DNA of 64,000 bases from Spirometra erinaceieuropaei. Lineage: Eukaryota > Platyhelminthes > Cestoda > Diphyllobothriidea > Diphyllobothriidae. Below are positions 1 through 12,075 of the stretch, piece after piece. The notes beneath the pieces are model-generated. The model saw nothing but the letters and a program-made list of their open reading frames with translations, had not been told where the DNA came from and made no database searches. The stretch covers positions 89,662 through 153,661 of the forward strand of contig CACRXP010000151.1 in the NCBI GenBank assembly GCA_902702965.1. Reading direction: 5' to 3'. Position 1 is the first letter of the stretch, and each line of letters opens with the position of its first letter. Made by a program: the position numbers and the translations under genes.

Positions 1-172
1 GCAGAAACACAAACATGCGCACAGACGCACCTGGCGCAGTTGATCCACCACTGGGGTCTACCAGATGGGTCATAAGCACTTCATCGAACCGAAGTTCATC
101 AATGCCTCGCCACCTGTCATTCTCTGTCGCTGCAGATCGGGTATTTATCAATCAGGAATGGGCGCACACCGA

Positions 173-174
<2 letters not shown>

Positions 175-209
<35 letters not shown>
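175..209. repeat. (TA)n microsatellite
   Basis: About 17 uninterrupted TA units, directly visible. Nothing coding overlaps it. Confidence 0.97.
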
Positions 210-211
<2 letters not shown>

Positions 212-1050
212 CAGATCAGAGGTGGTATGCATTCCAAGTTGATATAATGAAACATGGAAGAGGTTCTTCAGAAAAGTCGAGCTGTACTCGTGAATTTTCG
301 AGCTGGTGACGCCAACCCGTCGCCAGACAACATATAGAGGATATCTCCTCACATAGTGTAAATTATGGCTTCCAGAGGGTCGACGACGAAAGTGGCGGGA
401 GTGTTGTCTTGAGCTGATACTGAGAAGCTTAGACCGAACGCTTCAGGAGACAAGTGGAGGCCGACTGCGAAGTCGGCTAAGACCGCAACCAGGCGAGCAA
501 ACGGTGTACACATGGGAAACAAGAGCACGCCGTCCTTCCTTTGTCGTTAATAGCATTGAAATGCAACCGGTACCAACAAGTCCACCCAACAAAAATGGCC
601 ATGATGCACCAGGTTCTCGTGGGAGCATCCGCCAAATAGGGATGAGACTGTATTCTTAAAGGATCTTGTGGTACAGGGAATATTGGAGACAGGTGTGTTC
701 GAGGACAAGAACGCCCTGAGATCTCTGAACTAGAGTAGACTCCTAAAACGTGCGGCGCCATAGCGTGCGCCTAATCGGCAACTGTGTGCGGGCTCATCTC
801 CTGCTGGCTGATGGTGAGGGGAAGTAACGACGAGATCGGTGTTGTACGGGCTCCTCCCACCAACATCTTCACACCCAGACCATCATTGCTTCCGGGGACA
901 GCAATTGTCCTTATTGCGCTTTACGCGGGGACGGTGTATAATCGAGGGATAAGCTTACCTAACGAAAGACACTAGTTCATTAGACAAGAGACTACGGGAT
1001 CAACGGCGGGGTTTGGTTCTGCAGCCCCACTTGATTAATACTACAGTGAG
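210..1050. other. Region beyond the CHMP1 C-terminal exons, no gene recognised
   Basis: Only short chance reading frames are present. Part of it may be CHMP1 3' UTR or a last intron, depending on where the terminal exon lies. I see no repeat-family match except the candidate exon near 443-475. Confidence 0.4.
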
Positions 1051-1292
1051 TGACCGATCTCATGAAATGCTAGTCGAAATTCTGAAATGCGTTTCGGATT
1101 AGGAAGGATTACCTAGGCGGGGTTCTAATACTGATTTCCTTGCGGAATAATCCTATAACGTCGGACTCGGCAGAATGTCGTCTTTTGAATACACTTCTCT
1201 TAGATCTCCTGCAGAAGCCATATTTGGTAAAAAATGACTACTTAAGTAGCATGAACTTTTCACATTGATTTTCGATGGTCTTATAAATTCAT
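1050..1292. repeat. Diverged single-arm copy of the ACTTAAGTAG palindromic repeat family
   Basis: The stretch contains CTGAAATGCG, a GGATTACCTAGG motif and AAAAATGACTACTTAAGTAG in the same order and spacing as the copy at 40216-40600. The same AAAAATGAC(C/T)ACTTAAGTAG signature recurs at 43497-43518 and, inverted, near 44058-44078. It is an old, diverged copy. Confidence 0.6.
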
Positions 1293-1326
1293 TCAATCAA
1301 ATCCGTGCGGCAGACCGTCATATAGA
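1293..1326 (-). CDS. Candidate terminal exon of CHMP1 (unsettled)
   Basis: After the phase-2 donor at 1455, a pyrimidine-rich acceptor ending CCCTACAG (exon starting at 1326) would add Ser and a ten-residue tail ending in TGA at 1293-1295. The tail has spaced leucines but lacks the Arg-Leu-x-x-Leu pattern of a normal MIM. A second possible terminal exon lies at about 443-475 on the same strand (after a GTCTTAG acceptor), giving an Arg-rich tail. The true last exon may also lie before base 1. Confidence 0.25.
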
Positions 1327-1455
1327 CTGTAGGGACGATAAACAAGCCACCTTTCAGGGAGTTCAGAGTAGAAGTTGACGCCGATTATGCTACCAGCGTA
1401 ATACAGCGTTCGGATTAAGAAGAGTAGCAAATGGGAAGAAGCGCGAGATGCGTAC

Positions 1456-1586
1456 CTGCGGGTAAGGGTGTCCTCCTCGTTGACAGTTAGTTCGCCAGCC
1501 GGAGTTGTTGTCCCTCCGATGGACTGGGCGGGGACTGGGGCTCCTGCAACAGCCGCCTCGAAAGCCAATCCATTTTCATCGGCAAC
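1456..1586 (-). CDS. CHMP1: CHMP1 exon 5 (C-terminal linker, acidic pre-MIM segment)
   Basis: The exon begins at GTT after a CTTCAAG acceptor and encodes VADENGL, an Ala/Pro/Gly/Thr-rich linker and the acidic NEEDTLTR, then ends in phase 2 at a GTACGC donor. The order (ENGL, flexible linker, acidic patch, Leu) is that of the CHMP1 C-terminus just before the VPS4-binding MIM. It lies about 9.9 kb from exon 4, but the join is phase-consistent and continuous with the family sequence. Confidence 0.82.
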
Positions 1587-4500
1587 CTTGAAGGACGAGT
1601 CAAGATTTAACTTTACATTCAACGTCAAACAACGGATGGACGGCAAAAAGTTAAGTACCCTACAACGACCACTCAAGATCATCAAATGCGAGAGAGTGGC
1701 AGTCGATAGCAATTGCCCGGCTTAAAAGACGGACAACGAAATTGTGATGTAAAAAACCAATGATTGTGACAATGTCGGTTTGAAAAAGGTTAGACAATAC
1801 CTCCAGCATTTTCTCGGGACATGCCCAAGTGCGATTTGTACACTGTCAGAAACCTTATTACATTACCTGTCACGTCCTACATGTCGAATTGCACGGGGGG
1901 CCCTGCGAGGAAACCCAGACACGAAGTGATGTTAAAGTCGGATTCAGAGACGACAAATCTTGTCTAACAGTGTGAGTTTCAATGCTTCCCTGTGTTCGCC
2001 TCTTTAAGCGTGCTAATGTATTAGAAAGTTGAATCGGTTATTCGGAAAGTTAGTATAGGAAACTAGATTATTTGCGGCTAAATTTCATGAAGTTGCTTTT
2101 TCATGGAAAGGGCGATTGGTGGTGTGCAGTCTCCATCGACCTTTCAGCCTTCCTGGCTGGTGCAAAAAAACATTGTTGTATCGGAAGAATGCGGCACCAT
2201 CGCGGTGGTGAATGGGGTGGAGCAGGATTGCACACTCGCTCCTAGTGACTGAGGTCTCGCGTTCTCAGCCATGACACCTATCGTGCGGTGGCCAGGACTC
2301 AACATTGCCAACAAAACTAACAGACAGTTGCCCAAGATCATACGCATGCAAGCGTCCTTGGAAGTGTTCAAGGCCAGCGCTCACGATCTATAGTTCGCAG
2401 ATGACTGCGCGTCAAGCACCACGAGAGATGGGGACATGCAACGAAGTGTGAACTTATCCGCCTTCGACTGTCCCAACCGCGGTCTGACCATCAGCACGGA
2501 GAAGACACTGGCTACACACTAAACGACGCCAAATGCTGACTACAACGAAATTCGCACCAACGTTAGTGTGACTCGCATCACGGTAGTGGATAAATTCGAG
2601 CAACCTGGAAGTACAACTTCGAGAACCATCAAGATCGACGACTAAATCGAAAGCCGGATCTCCAAAGTTAGTTAGACCTTTGACCGGCTACAGCACTCTA
2701 AGTGGGACCGTCGCGGCTTCCTACCCAATACAACGTTAAGGATGCACACTGCTCCAGAACATCCGGACATGGAATAAGCCTATTTGGTCATATGCGAGTC
2801 CCTGAAAAGCTTCAGCAAAACAACACACTTCAGACCCCATCGTAAAACCTGCCGAGGCATAGGCATCTCTAGGCTACATAGGGACCTGCTCCACAACACG
2901 CGTATGCACGACACTCAGGGTGGCACCATGTCTATCTCATTCTACTCTCCTCTACGGCAAGCATGCTATCCACCTTGCCATCGCTAGTATGGTTGGCGAA
3001 ACGTATGTCAAGATATGCACATCTCACTTAGGTAGAATGCATGACCTGTGATGAAGCCTGGTACAATATGTTGTGGCCAGGTCGTAGATCGCACGCGCAA
3101 AGAGTTTGATTATCCCTCTCTGACACTGTGCTTAATCCCATCACCAGCTACGTGATAGGCTCGAACGACCAGCCGGCGTATAGGAGAGCGGAGAGAGAGA
3201 GGTGGGCACTGGGGATTTAACCCCCAAATTAGTGCGTTCATCACTACAATAAAAATGATGCACCTGAATCTATCAGGACAAGTACTCAGTCGTAGCTTGG
3301 AAGAATGCTGGCCCGTGGAATAATCGGATACTCCACAGGCCTGAAAGTCAGACTGCAATGGTTCTTCTTTTCACACGGGTGGCATCCTAGTCGTCCCTAC
3401 AGTGACTCGATGTACCCGCAGGTCTTGTGTCTGGACCTCGTAGACGGACTGTTTAGCCTTGCCAGCCACTGCGTTAGCGTCCACCTCCGGTCGTCTTGAA
3501 ATTGGCTTGTTAGTGAAGCAAGATAGATGAGGAAGGAGAGAGTGCGGTAGGCACTGCGCAAGCTTGCCTCACTATAAACTAACTCACGTGCAATTTGCGG
3601 CTGCATCCAATACGTGGGACATGTGATGGTGAAGTAATGGGTGACTAAGACCCCGACGTCTGCATCTGTGATGTTCCATTTGTTGTTAGGATGCTATAAG
3701 TGCATATCAGTGAGGCGTTTGTACAGTATTAAGCACAAGGCTCGTGTACCAGGGTCCGCCACTGTGAGTTACAACTTACGGACTTATTTGTTTTGCGAGC
3801 ACGCTAGGGTGAGCAAACAGATGGCAACGACTGCACACCGGGTTGTTTTTAAAACCACCATGCGTCAGTTGGTTAAATGTGTGAAGTATGGAATCAGAGT
3901 GAAGAGGCTAGAAGCGTCTGTAGGCTGCTGCGATGTCTCTTCCACAACTCTAATGAACGTACCAATTTAGTATACTTAATTAAAACGAGACAGTTAAATG
4001 CAGAACGCCGACCGCCTGGACTTGGGCCGTTCAGCTATTCGGGACAATACAGAGCAATAAAAATAAAGTGACGTAATGCGTAAAAAACTAGTAGGTACAG
4101 GATTCGGAAGTGCCGTCTTCCTCTATTTAGGCATTTGGCTGCGCCGATGAAAATCCTGCTCAGAGAGTGTGGAGTTATTCTGCGTTTCGACTACAAACAT
4201 CTTCCTCAGAAAAGGAGGCGTAAGAATCGATGCAGTTTCCATGGTTTCTGTTAGCTGGGCATAAGTAACCCCCCCCCAGGAGTAACGCTGACGTAAGATT
4301 AGGCAGCGCTGCTACTGCTGTGTTGAGGCAAGGCAAACTAAAGGCGGAAGTTACCGATCGATGCCCGATAAAGCCTTGCAAAAACTCGAGTCTCAGTTTG
4401 AGTCGAAGAAAAAGGAATCTCTCCCAAAACACCATAATGGTGGAGAAAATAGTTCGGGTCAGAGGACAGTCTCTTATCTCGCGTTTGTCCGGATAATGCG

Positions 4501-7500
4501 TTACATCCATACATAGAGTGGCCGAGAAGGGGGTTGCTCTTAAAAGGGTTGCTTCAATTTAGATTCTGAACAGTAAGGTATTCATCCAGGTAACATGAGG
4601 AGTTGAGATTAGTCGTGTTAAGGGCAAGAGACGATTTTGCAACGAAAAATGTGTTTCGATGATGACAGATCAGAAAATTGGCACTTTCTGCGGTCTGCGA
4701 AGTAAAAAAACGTCAAGTGCGACTGCAGACCGGAAACTGCGTAAACTTATTTCGCCTCTGTTTCGTCAAACTTCATATAAACTCAAACTGACGGCCACAA
4801 AAGTCTGAAACCTCCAAACGTTTGGCAGAAAAATAGGTATATATAGCTTTCCCAGCGGACTAAATTATATCCTCATTTCAGTGTCTACATTTAGAGCCCT
4901 GGTAGATTACCTCAACTGTAACTGCGGAAACTATGAGGACCGGCTTAATCGCAGTAACCGCTTCGACTAGAGGGCTGAACCAGATGGAGATAGCAGGCGT
5001 CTCCTGCATTGTCATCGGATCCCGATGAGACTGGGAAAGGAAGTCGGTGTTCGCAAGTTCTCTCCACTGACATTTCACGCATAAGTTGCCTTCAGTACTC
5101 AGTTACTCCAACACTAGCCACTCCCGCTTAAACAGTCAAGTTGAGGGTGACATGCAATCGATTGGGCGGCCCAGGGCGATTCGGGTCGTTTTCCCACCTC
5201 AACGCCAGAGTCATGACCCATCGTGGAGGTTAGTGGGCGTCTGAAATGCTTCAGTGGCATTGCTTAGGAGTGCATTGCTTACATTCCTCGTGGGGAAGAA
5301 CCCAGAGACGTTGCCTTGGTTACTGGTTCATGACATCTACACAGCCAATTCAGCCCCGAACGCAACAATCGGGAACAATACTCCTTTCAAAATAAGGCCT
5401 ACTCTCAAATTCTTTACTTCCTAGCGTCAGTGCCTTCATCTACACTATAAAACTCTTTTAGATGGCCGCTAACAAGAAAAAGGAGCATATCTGGTCTTCC
5501 TATGACTACCGAGATGGTGGCAGCGAGACCAGCCTTCCTGATCAAGAACAATTGAAAGGAATATGACTATGCTACGCCTTCTGGCGCAACCACTATAAAG
5601 ACACGAAGCTGATTTCTTTCCAACAGGACACCAGCGACTGATTAATTACAATGTGGCTTTCATTCCGTGGGAGAGACTCGTTGCCATCAACAACATTAGT
5701 GCTCCAGTGAGCGCAAAGTCGACGTCGCAAAAGACGAGTTCCCAGAGGATCAGCAGGGTCTCCTCGTGATTCCCAAAAACTTCAGTGCGCGCGAACGCAC
5801 AGGCCGTGATACCTCGCAGTAGGAAACCACAGCGGCAACGATCACCTGCTACTGCAGACTTGCGCCGAGAACAATCTACTCATCACCAACACACTCCTTT
5901 GCCTTTCAGACGACAAATACTACGCTGCTCACAAGTACGTACTCGTTAAAATGCGAGACCATCGTGACGTGCTCGTGACAAAAGACATTGTGCGCTGCCG
6001 TGCATTGGCCCGATTATCACCAAGGCGTCTCGAAGATGAGGCTGCAAATGCAACCAGAACGACCATCTAACATGAACAGAGCACTGAAGTTGAATACTGC
6101 AGTGGACGACAACGTTGAATGTAGACAGGGGTTCATCAGCAAAACGAACAATAGCCTGGAGCAGATGAAGACGCTGAAGGATTAAAACATGGGCGAAAAA
6201 TGGAAAAGACTGGAGAACGCCATTTGCATCACTGTACCAGTTTTCTAGCCCGCACGCAGAATGGCAACGACGACGACACTCGATGACCGTTGTCCGAAAG
6301 GAACCCGCTTCATAGGGACTGTGCGGATAACTCCGGCACTGCAGGCAGGGTCGCGTTCTCCAGCGAGAGGCGTCAACCCAAGCAGAGACTATGGGGGGAT
6401 ACAAAACTACCGGCTGGTCCCCAAGGCCTCGGGATATCCAAAAATAGACCGGATGTGGTGAAATGAACTTTTTCACGTCCATCAGGGTGACCATTGACCG
6501 CAATCCACTGCCCTTGCGTTGTTGCACAGTTCAGGTAGAACCACCCGTCAAAATTTGTGAGTTTACCCTCCTTAATACTCTGGCTGCACAACAGGGGGAG
6601 GAGTTCCCAAAGAGAGCTACTAGCTGTAACAAATGGAGTGAAGAAATGGTGCATACTCGTTCCAAAGCTTTCCAGTTTTACGTCCTTTGCAATGTTGATG
6701 GGAGGTCGTGATGAAAAACCAGGAGCTGACATTAAATATCGATTCAAAGGGAAACTAATCAACACTAGTTGGATGCACGCCGTCACAAAGATTGCCAGGA
6801 TCAAAGTAAACAACCTATTTACGACGGTTGTGCACTTGTATGGCAAAGTCCGGATCTCCTCAACTTCGAGTATTTATCGACGGCTACCATGTTGGAAATA
6901 TAGATCGCCCCCAATCAACTTTAATGGAAATCGCCCATTGCAATGCACAAATTGGCCCATCTTGGTACTATCATTTCAAGAAATTTCGTAATTGGCAAAT
7001 AAATTGAGACTCGGATACCCAAAACCAGCCAGCCCTTCAGTTTCCATTAGTTTTCTGTATGACAACACCAGCGCATTCTTCTCAATAACAATCTGCGGAC
7101 CAACATAGCTGCAGTCCTGGCAGTGTTCCTTCAGAACGCGGAGACGCAAACAAATCATCAAAACCAAGAAGTTCACCCACTTTCCCTTAACTTGCCTTGG
7201 TAGGAGAGACAAGGTGGTATGACATGAACGGGTCCCAAGGCACTTGAATCATGGAATCGACTAGCATGTTCAATGTCTTGCGATGCTGAAGCAACTGCAG
7301 CACTGATGGAACGATAAATAGGTTTGAATATCGGATAAGTGCCTGTCAATGCGGCTCTTCTGTTGACATCGCTACTAGTGCACGTCGTCAGGAAAAATGA
7401 AATAAAACGTCCAATAGCATCTTGAAAATATCGCTCAATGTGTCGGAATCGAGTACGCATACTGGGATGGTATCGCTCAACACCACCTGGCATGGTGAAC

Positions 7501-10500
7501 TACACTGAAGAATGGTGCAGGAATATCTGAAGCCAAAACACACTAGGATGCTAATGAGGGGCATCAAGAACGCAAAAACCAAAGAAAAGCCAGACCCTCC
7601 CAACGAGTCCTTATTGGTGACGTGCATTCCGGGCACAAGTTGCGTTCGTTGGAGGCCCTTGAATGCATTACAACACTACCACCAACATAGACGGCAACCA
7701 CAGGATCTAAATAAATTACCTAACTACCAAAACCACAGCGGCTTCAGCAGGTCTCGAAACAGCGACAGAAAAAGAAAGGCTTTAGTATGGTCAACAATGT
7801 TACCACTTGAGCAACTGGGTCCAGATCGAGAGTCATGTGGTGTTCACTGTATGGAATTGAACAACGCTAATATAGTAGGCTCGGATGGTTGGTAGGGCGA
7901 GATTTAAGTAGCCTTTCTGTCTGCGTGGCAAACAAGTCGGCTTCATCATTTGTAGTGTGCATTTATGAGTTCCATTTGTGCTGATTTCTCTAATCCAAAA
8001 AGCCATCGTAAGATATCGAGCAATAGCTTAGGTCAGAGTGCTTACAAGTCTAACTTTTTAAATACTACGCTTGATGGGGGTTAAGACAGTAGTGATTACT
8101 AAAATAGGTATTAGTATCAGTCGTTGGTACCTGAAGTGCGGGCATATATGAAAATGTGGGCGAAGGAGACGATCTAAAGTCGCACGCACGCCGCTGCTCA
8201 GTTAATATAACCCACCTAGGAAAGTGAACTTTTGCCGATGAAAGGTAATAACTACGCGTACTCGAGGGGAGTTCTCGGAGCGACAGGAACTCCGGGAAGA
8301 TGGGGGCCCGCTAGTTAGCTTAGTTGCGGGCTACGTGGCGCGTCCACATGTTGCAGGTAATGGAACGACATTGGGTGAGGATCAGCTGTGGAATAAGCAG
8401 ATGTATTACTGACAAGTAAGCCACCGAGGACCAGCAACGACAAAACTGGCAGGATGTGGAATATCAACTGTGCATTCAGATGACGCTACTGTAGCATGAC
8501 GAGTATCAGGCGTCACCAAATAAGTCCCTCTTGCCACTGCCTTGCGGACTGCACATCCGTCTAGAGCAGGGCTGAAGACATGCTTACACAATTTGCAACA
8601 AAACCCCAAAGCCCAACCTCATAAAGTTCCCTAATCATGACTTGTAACCAATGGTATAGTGTATGCTACAGCCGACACATCTAGATATCTGCCTGCTGGA
8701 TAGATAACCTGTTCGCAGGTTGGTCTCTCTCAAGAATAAACACCTGCCCATCGCATGATGGAAAGCTAGAACTCTTCTTGCAACGACAACGCGGGGCTCA
8801 GCCATGCATGTGCTGGTGTAGTACGATGTAAACATTGTATTTTTCCGAGGTCCACCTGGAAGACCAGGGTTTGCGTATCATCAACGCGTCAAACGCCACA
8901 AAATCTTAATGACAATTCTAGCTGACGTAATCACACCGAAACCTCACTTATGCACTTGGAACCGAGATAACAGAGGACTGAACTTTCGACTCTTCGTGGT
9001 ACTTAGTCGAAAGTGCAGTTGCTTCCGTCTGTGTTGTAACGCTGAGTGATTATGATAAGCAGAAAAATTTGTGCCGTAAAAAGCATATAATTTACTAGGA
9101 GGGGCCTAACATGTGACCTTTTTGCTGTGAACGATCATAACACAGGATGGGAAAGTGTGACGCATCTGTATGACGGGCACTTGACTTCTGCGCACTGGGA
9201 GAATGTTGCGTGAGTGGTGAGTCGACAATTTCGTGACATCGAATCGCATTTTCACTATGAACACCCACTTCTGACACCTTAAGGAACATTTAGTCATCTA
9301 GTACCCCAATGATGACTACTCAAAATCAAACTGATCAAACACTTGTCCAAACACGCTGGGTAAGTTCATTGCTACATTCCCGGCCGCTGCTTAATGTCGA
9401 CACCGGCAGTAAGGGTGGCCCTGAATATGATTCTATAAGGACTTGTCTAAGACTTAAAGAACGTGCGGTCAAAAGGGCAGGGTGCGCAGAGGACTGCAAT
9501 GTTTAGTGTTCCAATAGGCTTTCCACTACAACCGAATCCTGCCTGAGTGTCTCAAATGTGCTAACGCACTGACGCGCACAAATGTGTCTCTGCGACGTAA
9601 CAGGCTGGAACTGAAACATACCCTCCAGAATAAGGTTGAATAAGTGTTAGGTAGCAGGAGACGCTGGTGCAAAGGCTACATCTATGAGGAAACGATCCAG
9701 ATGGATGATAGTAGGGGCCTGCGGCTTGTGAAACGGGTTAACTTTCAGGAATTGGCGTTGTGAGATCAGAAGTTTTGTACGACGAGGTCCCAACGATATA
9801 TCCGAGGTTTGGAACTCGCATAAACCAATTGACATAGACTTTACCGAAGGAAGGGATATCTGGCCTAGATTCTGAAGCCAATGGTCTCTGTCCCTCTACC
9901 ATCATTCAGTTTAAAGATGTTCTTGCATCCAATCATGACTATGACTACAGGTTTTGGCAGTGATCGCCGGAATTCTATGTGGCAAATTATGCTACACGAT
10001 GGGATGTCCAAAAAAATCAACGCCAATACGAACAGTGTACAGTTCTTCGATATTAGCCTCGGTATCCGCAAGGACTGCGTTACCCCGTAAAACCTACTGT
10101 CATGTAAAAAACCTGAGTTTTTCAGCATTGGCTGGAAGATGAGTGTTGTTGTTACAGATGGCCGCTGTTGAATTGAAGATCTCAACGTCAACGTTGAGTG
10201 GCTGGCGTTTTCCCTCACAGAAATGCAATGTTCTGTGACTCAAGTAAACGTCAAAGCGGGAGTAAGACTTAATCCACCCCTTTCATAAAGTCATCACATC
10301 GAATTTCGCCGCTGGCGATATCCGCCGGTCGCCGCAGACAACATTTGATACTTTCGGCCGAACCTCCTGCCAAAAGTGCAAACCGATTAACAGAATAACC
10401 AGGCCCGCATGGTTTTCATTCGAATTTATTTAACCTCCTGGAATAAAAATGGGGGGAGCTGAAGGCTAAGATACGAGTATGGAAGAAAATCTTATAATGA

Positions 10501-12075
10501 TATAAGACGTGGCCAGTAATCTCAGAAAACATATATCGGCTGGAAGTACTGGATTCGTGGTTTGTTCTATTCTCCAGCTTCGGGTGTGATCATGTCTACG
10601 CCTGAAGACTATACAGTTAGTCAAGATAGCCGATAAACTAAGTCCTTGCTCGTCTACGAATGTAGGTTGCTTGTGTACAGCACCGACCTGAAGTATACCA
10701 TCCTGTTCGACTTCGACCGTGGCTGATGGCAACCTAAACTGATGAGGTGGGTATACGTGGTGAAGGCCGATCTTGAGCGTATCTCTAACTCAGTGGTTAT
10801 CGGTCCGCGGGTTTGAAAGGCTAATCAACTCAGCTACATTGGGAATTTGCCTTTAACCTACTACGCTAGGGGCGATCACACATGATGCGAGAAAACTGCG
10901 GAATGGAGCCGACTGAATTGGTCATCATGGGCACCAACACAAGCCAAGTACGTCTAGCAAAGTGCTGCTAGATCCCACGCATTTTGGCTGAGGATGAGAT
11001 ATCCCATATGGAGGACGGCAGATAAAACTTCGAAAACCAGATTTTCACATGATATGAGATGTCGATTGTGGCTCGACTAACAATGGACCTATAGTTAGAA
11101 GGGCTGGTAGGACCTATTTTGGTTAGCAGTCCAAAGACAGCATAACATGTCTTTAGCGAAAAAGCAACAAGCGGAGTTGGCTGATACCCAAGGCGTGCTG
11201 CATAAATACGGGAAATGAGTTAACACGCTCGAGGGTCAAACGAAGTAGTATGGAGATAATAAAGCTAACAATAAGCCGGTTGCAATTTTTTTAAATACGG
11301 TAATCGGTTGACACACGTTCCTCAGTTAGCTTTAAAGGTGCTAATGATAGCAATGGAAACCTTTTCATTAGACCGGCGTCTTGAGCTAAATCATATTTTA
11401 GGGCATGCAACGCCAGATAATTCTTTTAAAAAAAACACAGACTAGCGAATAAGCGTGGACCGATGGTATTACGGGATAGATAACGAACGTATCAATGCAT
11501 ACCTGCTTAATCAGGGCGGAGATCTGATCCTCAGGGGCTGAGAGTGCCACCGCGCTGCTCATGGAATCCTCAAGCGTTCCGGCACGCACGTCCAGATCAG
11601 TGAACATCTTCTCAAAATCGCCCATAATTTTCTCAACTTTTTCTAAGTTCATAGACGACATTGCTGCAGAGAGGCTTCTCGTAGTGCCAGAAAGGTTTTT
11701 AAGAATCTAAGATTGTGGTACAGTTGGGAAACATACTTGTTTACTGGCCTGCGCCGTCTGTACGCGAGCCTGGACTGCATCCAGTTTGGACTCCATTGCC
11801 AAATAATTTATGCTTTCTTTGTGCTTCCTGATGGCGTTTTCAGCGTAGATTCGGGCTCCGTCAACGTTTTTCATTTCGAGAGCCTAAACTTCACACAGAC
11901 AGCAGGTATAATACTTTCTTAAGTTTCGCTTTCTGGAGGGCGGATTCCTTCTCGGCTTTGGCCGATAGTCTGTTGAGTTGTTTCGCAGACATTCGAAGGT
12001 TAATTATAATGTCTAAACGTATTTAAAGCAAGTAGATAGCAAACCATCCAAAGATTCAGTCTTAAACAAATGCAT
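1456..12075 (-). CDS. CHMP1: CHMP1-family ESCRT-III subunit (charged multivesicular body protein 1), spliced gene
   Basis: Five coding exons on the minus strand join in phase: 12045-12075, 11915-12012, 11737-11883, 11503-11706 and 1456-1586. Together they encode about 203 residues of a Snf7-type helical protein, close to the family's usual 196-199. The translation follows CHMP1 almost block by block: an AKQL...AKAEK helix 1 start, [60 protein letters not shown] and a VADENGL start to the C-terminal linker. CHMP1 proteins act late in ESCRT-III filament assembly on endosomal and midbody membranes and recruit VPS4 through a C-terminal MIM helix. Three introns are only 30-32 bp (12013-12044, 11884-11914, 11707-11736); the fourth (1587-11502) is about 9.9 kb and filled with old RTE fragments. 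All junctions are GT-AG. The last exon ends at a donor in phase 2, so the final MIM-coding exon is not settled. The exact N-terminus is also less certain, because the first exon is only 31 bp. Confidence 0.87.
2130..2990 (+). pseudogene. Decayed RTE-like non-LTR retrotransposon, reverse transcriptase C-terminal part
   Basis: On the plus strand, with several stops and frame changes, one can read [14 protein letters not shown] (from the family VTNGVKQGCVLAPT box), then FADDCAS, the catalytic FADD box, then [12 protein letters not shown] and a RISKVS...FDRLQ block. The order matches the RTE element at 47455-49185 on the other strand. The element is broken at both ends. It lies in the large CHMP1 intron, in antisense to the gene. 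Confidence 0.7.
2990..5455. other. Intronic DNA (CHMP1 intron 4), mostly unassigned
   Basis: No convincing gene. About 3520-3640 holds a diverged copy of a dispersed repeat (GAGAGTGCGGTAG...ACTAACTCACG) that also occurs near 35010-35060 and 40915. The rest shows only short random frames. Confidence 0.4.
5460..6850 (+). pseudogene. Decayed RTE-like retrotransposon, endonuclease to reverse transcriptase
   Basis: Frame-shifted plus-strand remnants run in element order. The end of an APE-type endonuclease shows as [16 protein letters not shown] followed by [19 protein letters not shown]. Then come a linker and the N-terminal RT region. Near 6620-6650 the [17 protein letters not shown] box corresponds to the family VTNGVKQGC box. 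Stops are frequent, so the copy is inactive. It may be a separate fragment from the one at 2130-2990, because the two overlap in the RT box. Confidence 0.62.
6990..11400. other. CHMP1 intron 4, unassigned sequence
   Basis: Several frames of 60-130 codons exist on both strands (for example 7173-7493 minus, 7512-7895 plus and 9865-10218 minus). None shows a family motif that I recognise, and none is flanked by convincing splice sites. Base composition and the lack of conserved motifs fit old, decayed intron DNA. Confidence 0.4.
11503..11706 (-). CDS. CHMP1: CHMP1 exon 4 (helices 3-4)
   Basis: The exon is 204 bp, encodes 68 residues and is in phase 0 at both ends. It carries the [18 protein letters not shown] and [14 protein letters not shown] blocks and ends in SALIKQ before a GTATGC donor. 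In other CHMP1 proteins the next residues are V/IA(D/E)ENGL, which is exactly what the distant exon at 1456-1586 supplies. Confidence 0.9.
11737..11883 (-). CDS. CHMP1: CHMP1 exon 3 (helices 1-2)
   Basis: The exon is 147 bp, encodes 49 residues and is in phase 0 at both ends. It carries the strongly conserved [11 protein letters not shown] block and the [11 protein letters not shown] block of CHMP1 proteins. The flanking introns are 31 and 30 bp. Confidence 0.9.
11915..12012 (-). CDS. CHMP1: CHMP1 exon 2 (helix 1)
   Basis: The exon encodes a split codon plus 32 residues that carry the basic first helix of the Snf7 fold ([23 protein letters not shown]). It is bounded by a TTTAG acceptor and a GTATTA donor, entering after one base of a split codon and leaving in phase 0. 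The reading frame is open only between these sites. Confidence 0.82.
12045..12075 (-). CDS. CHMP1: CHMP1 exon 1 (start codon)
   Basis: The ATG lies at 12073-12075 and the exon encodes ten residues plus one base, ending at a GTTTGC donor. Joined to exon 2, the split codon gives Asp and leads straight into the conserved first helix. The family N-terminus normally begins closer to this point, so the leading MHLFKTESL segment is unusual. An alternative upstream first exon cannot be excluded. Confidence 0.55.

Noticed and set aside
1468..1725. 85-codon plus-strand frame
   Set aside because: Antisense shadow of CHMP1 exon 5.
6373..7493. Minus-strand frames of 78-157 codons (6373-6846, 6976-7212, 7173-7493)
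   Set aside because: The first lies antisense to decayed RTE RT, and the others have no recognisable motif.
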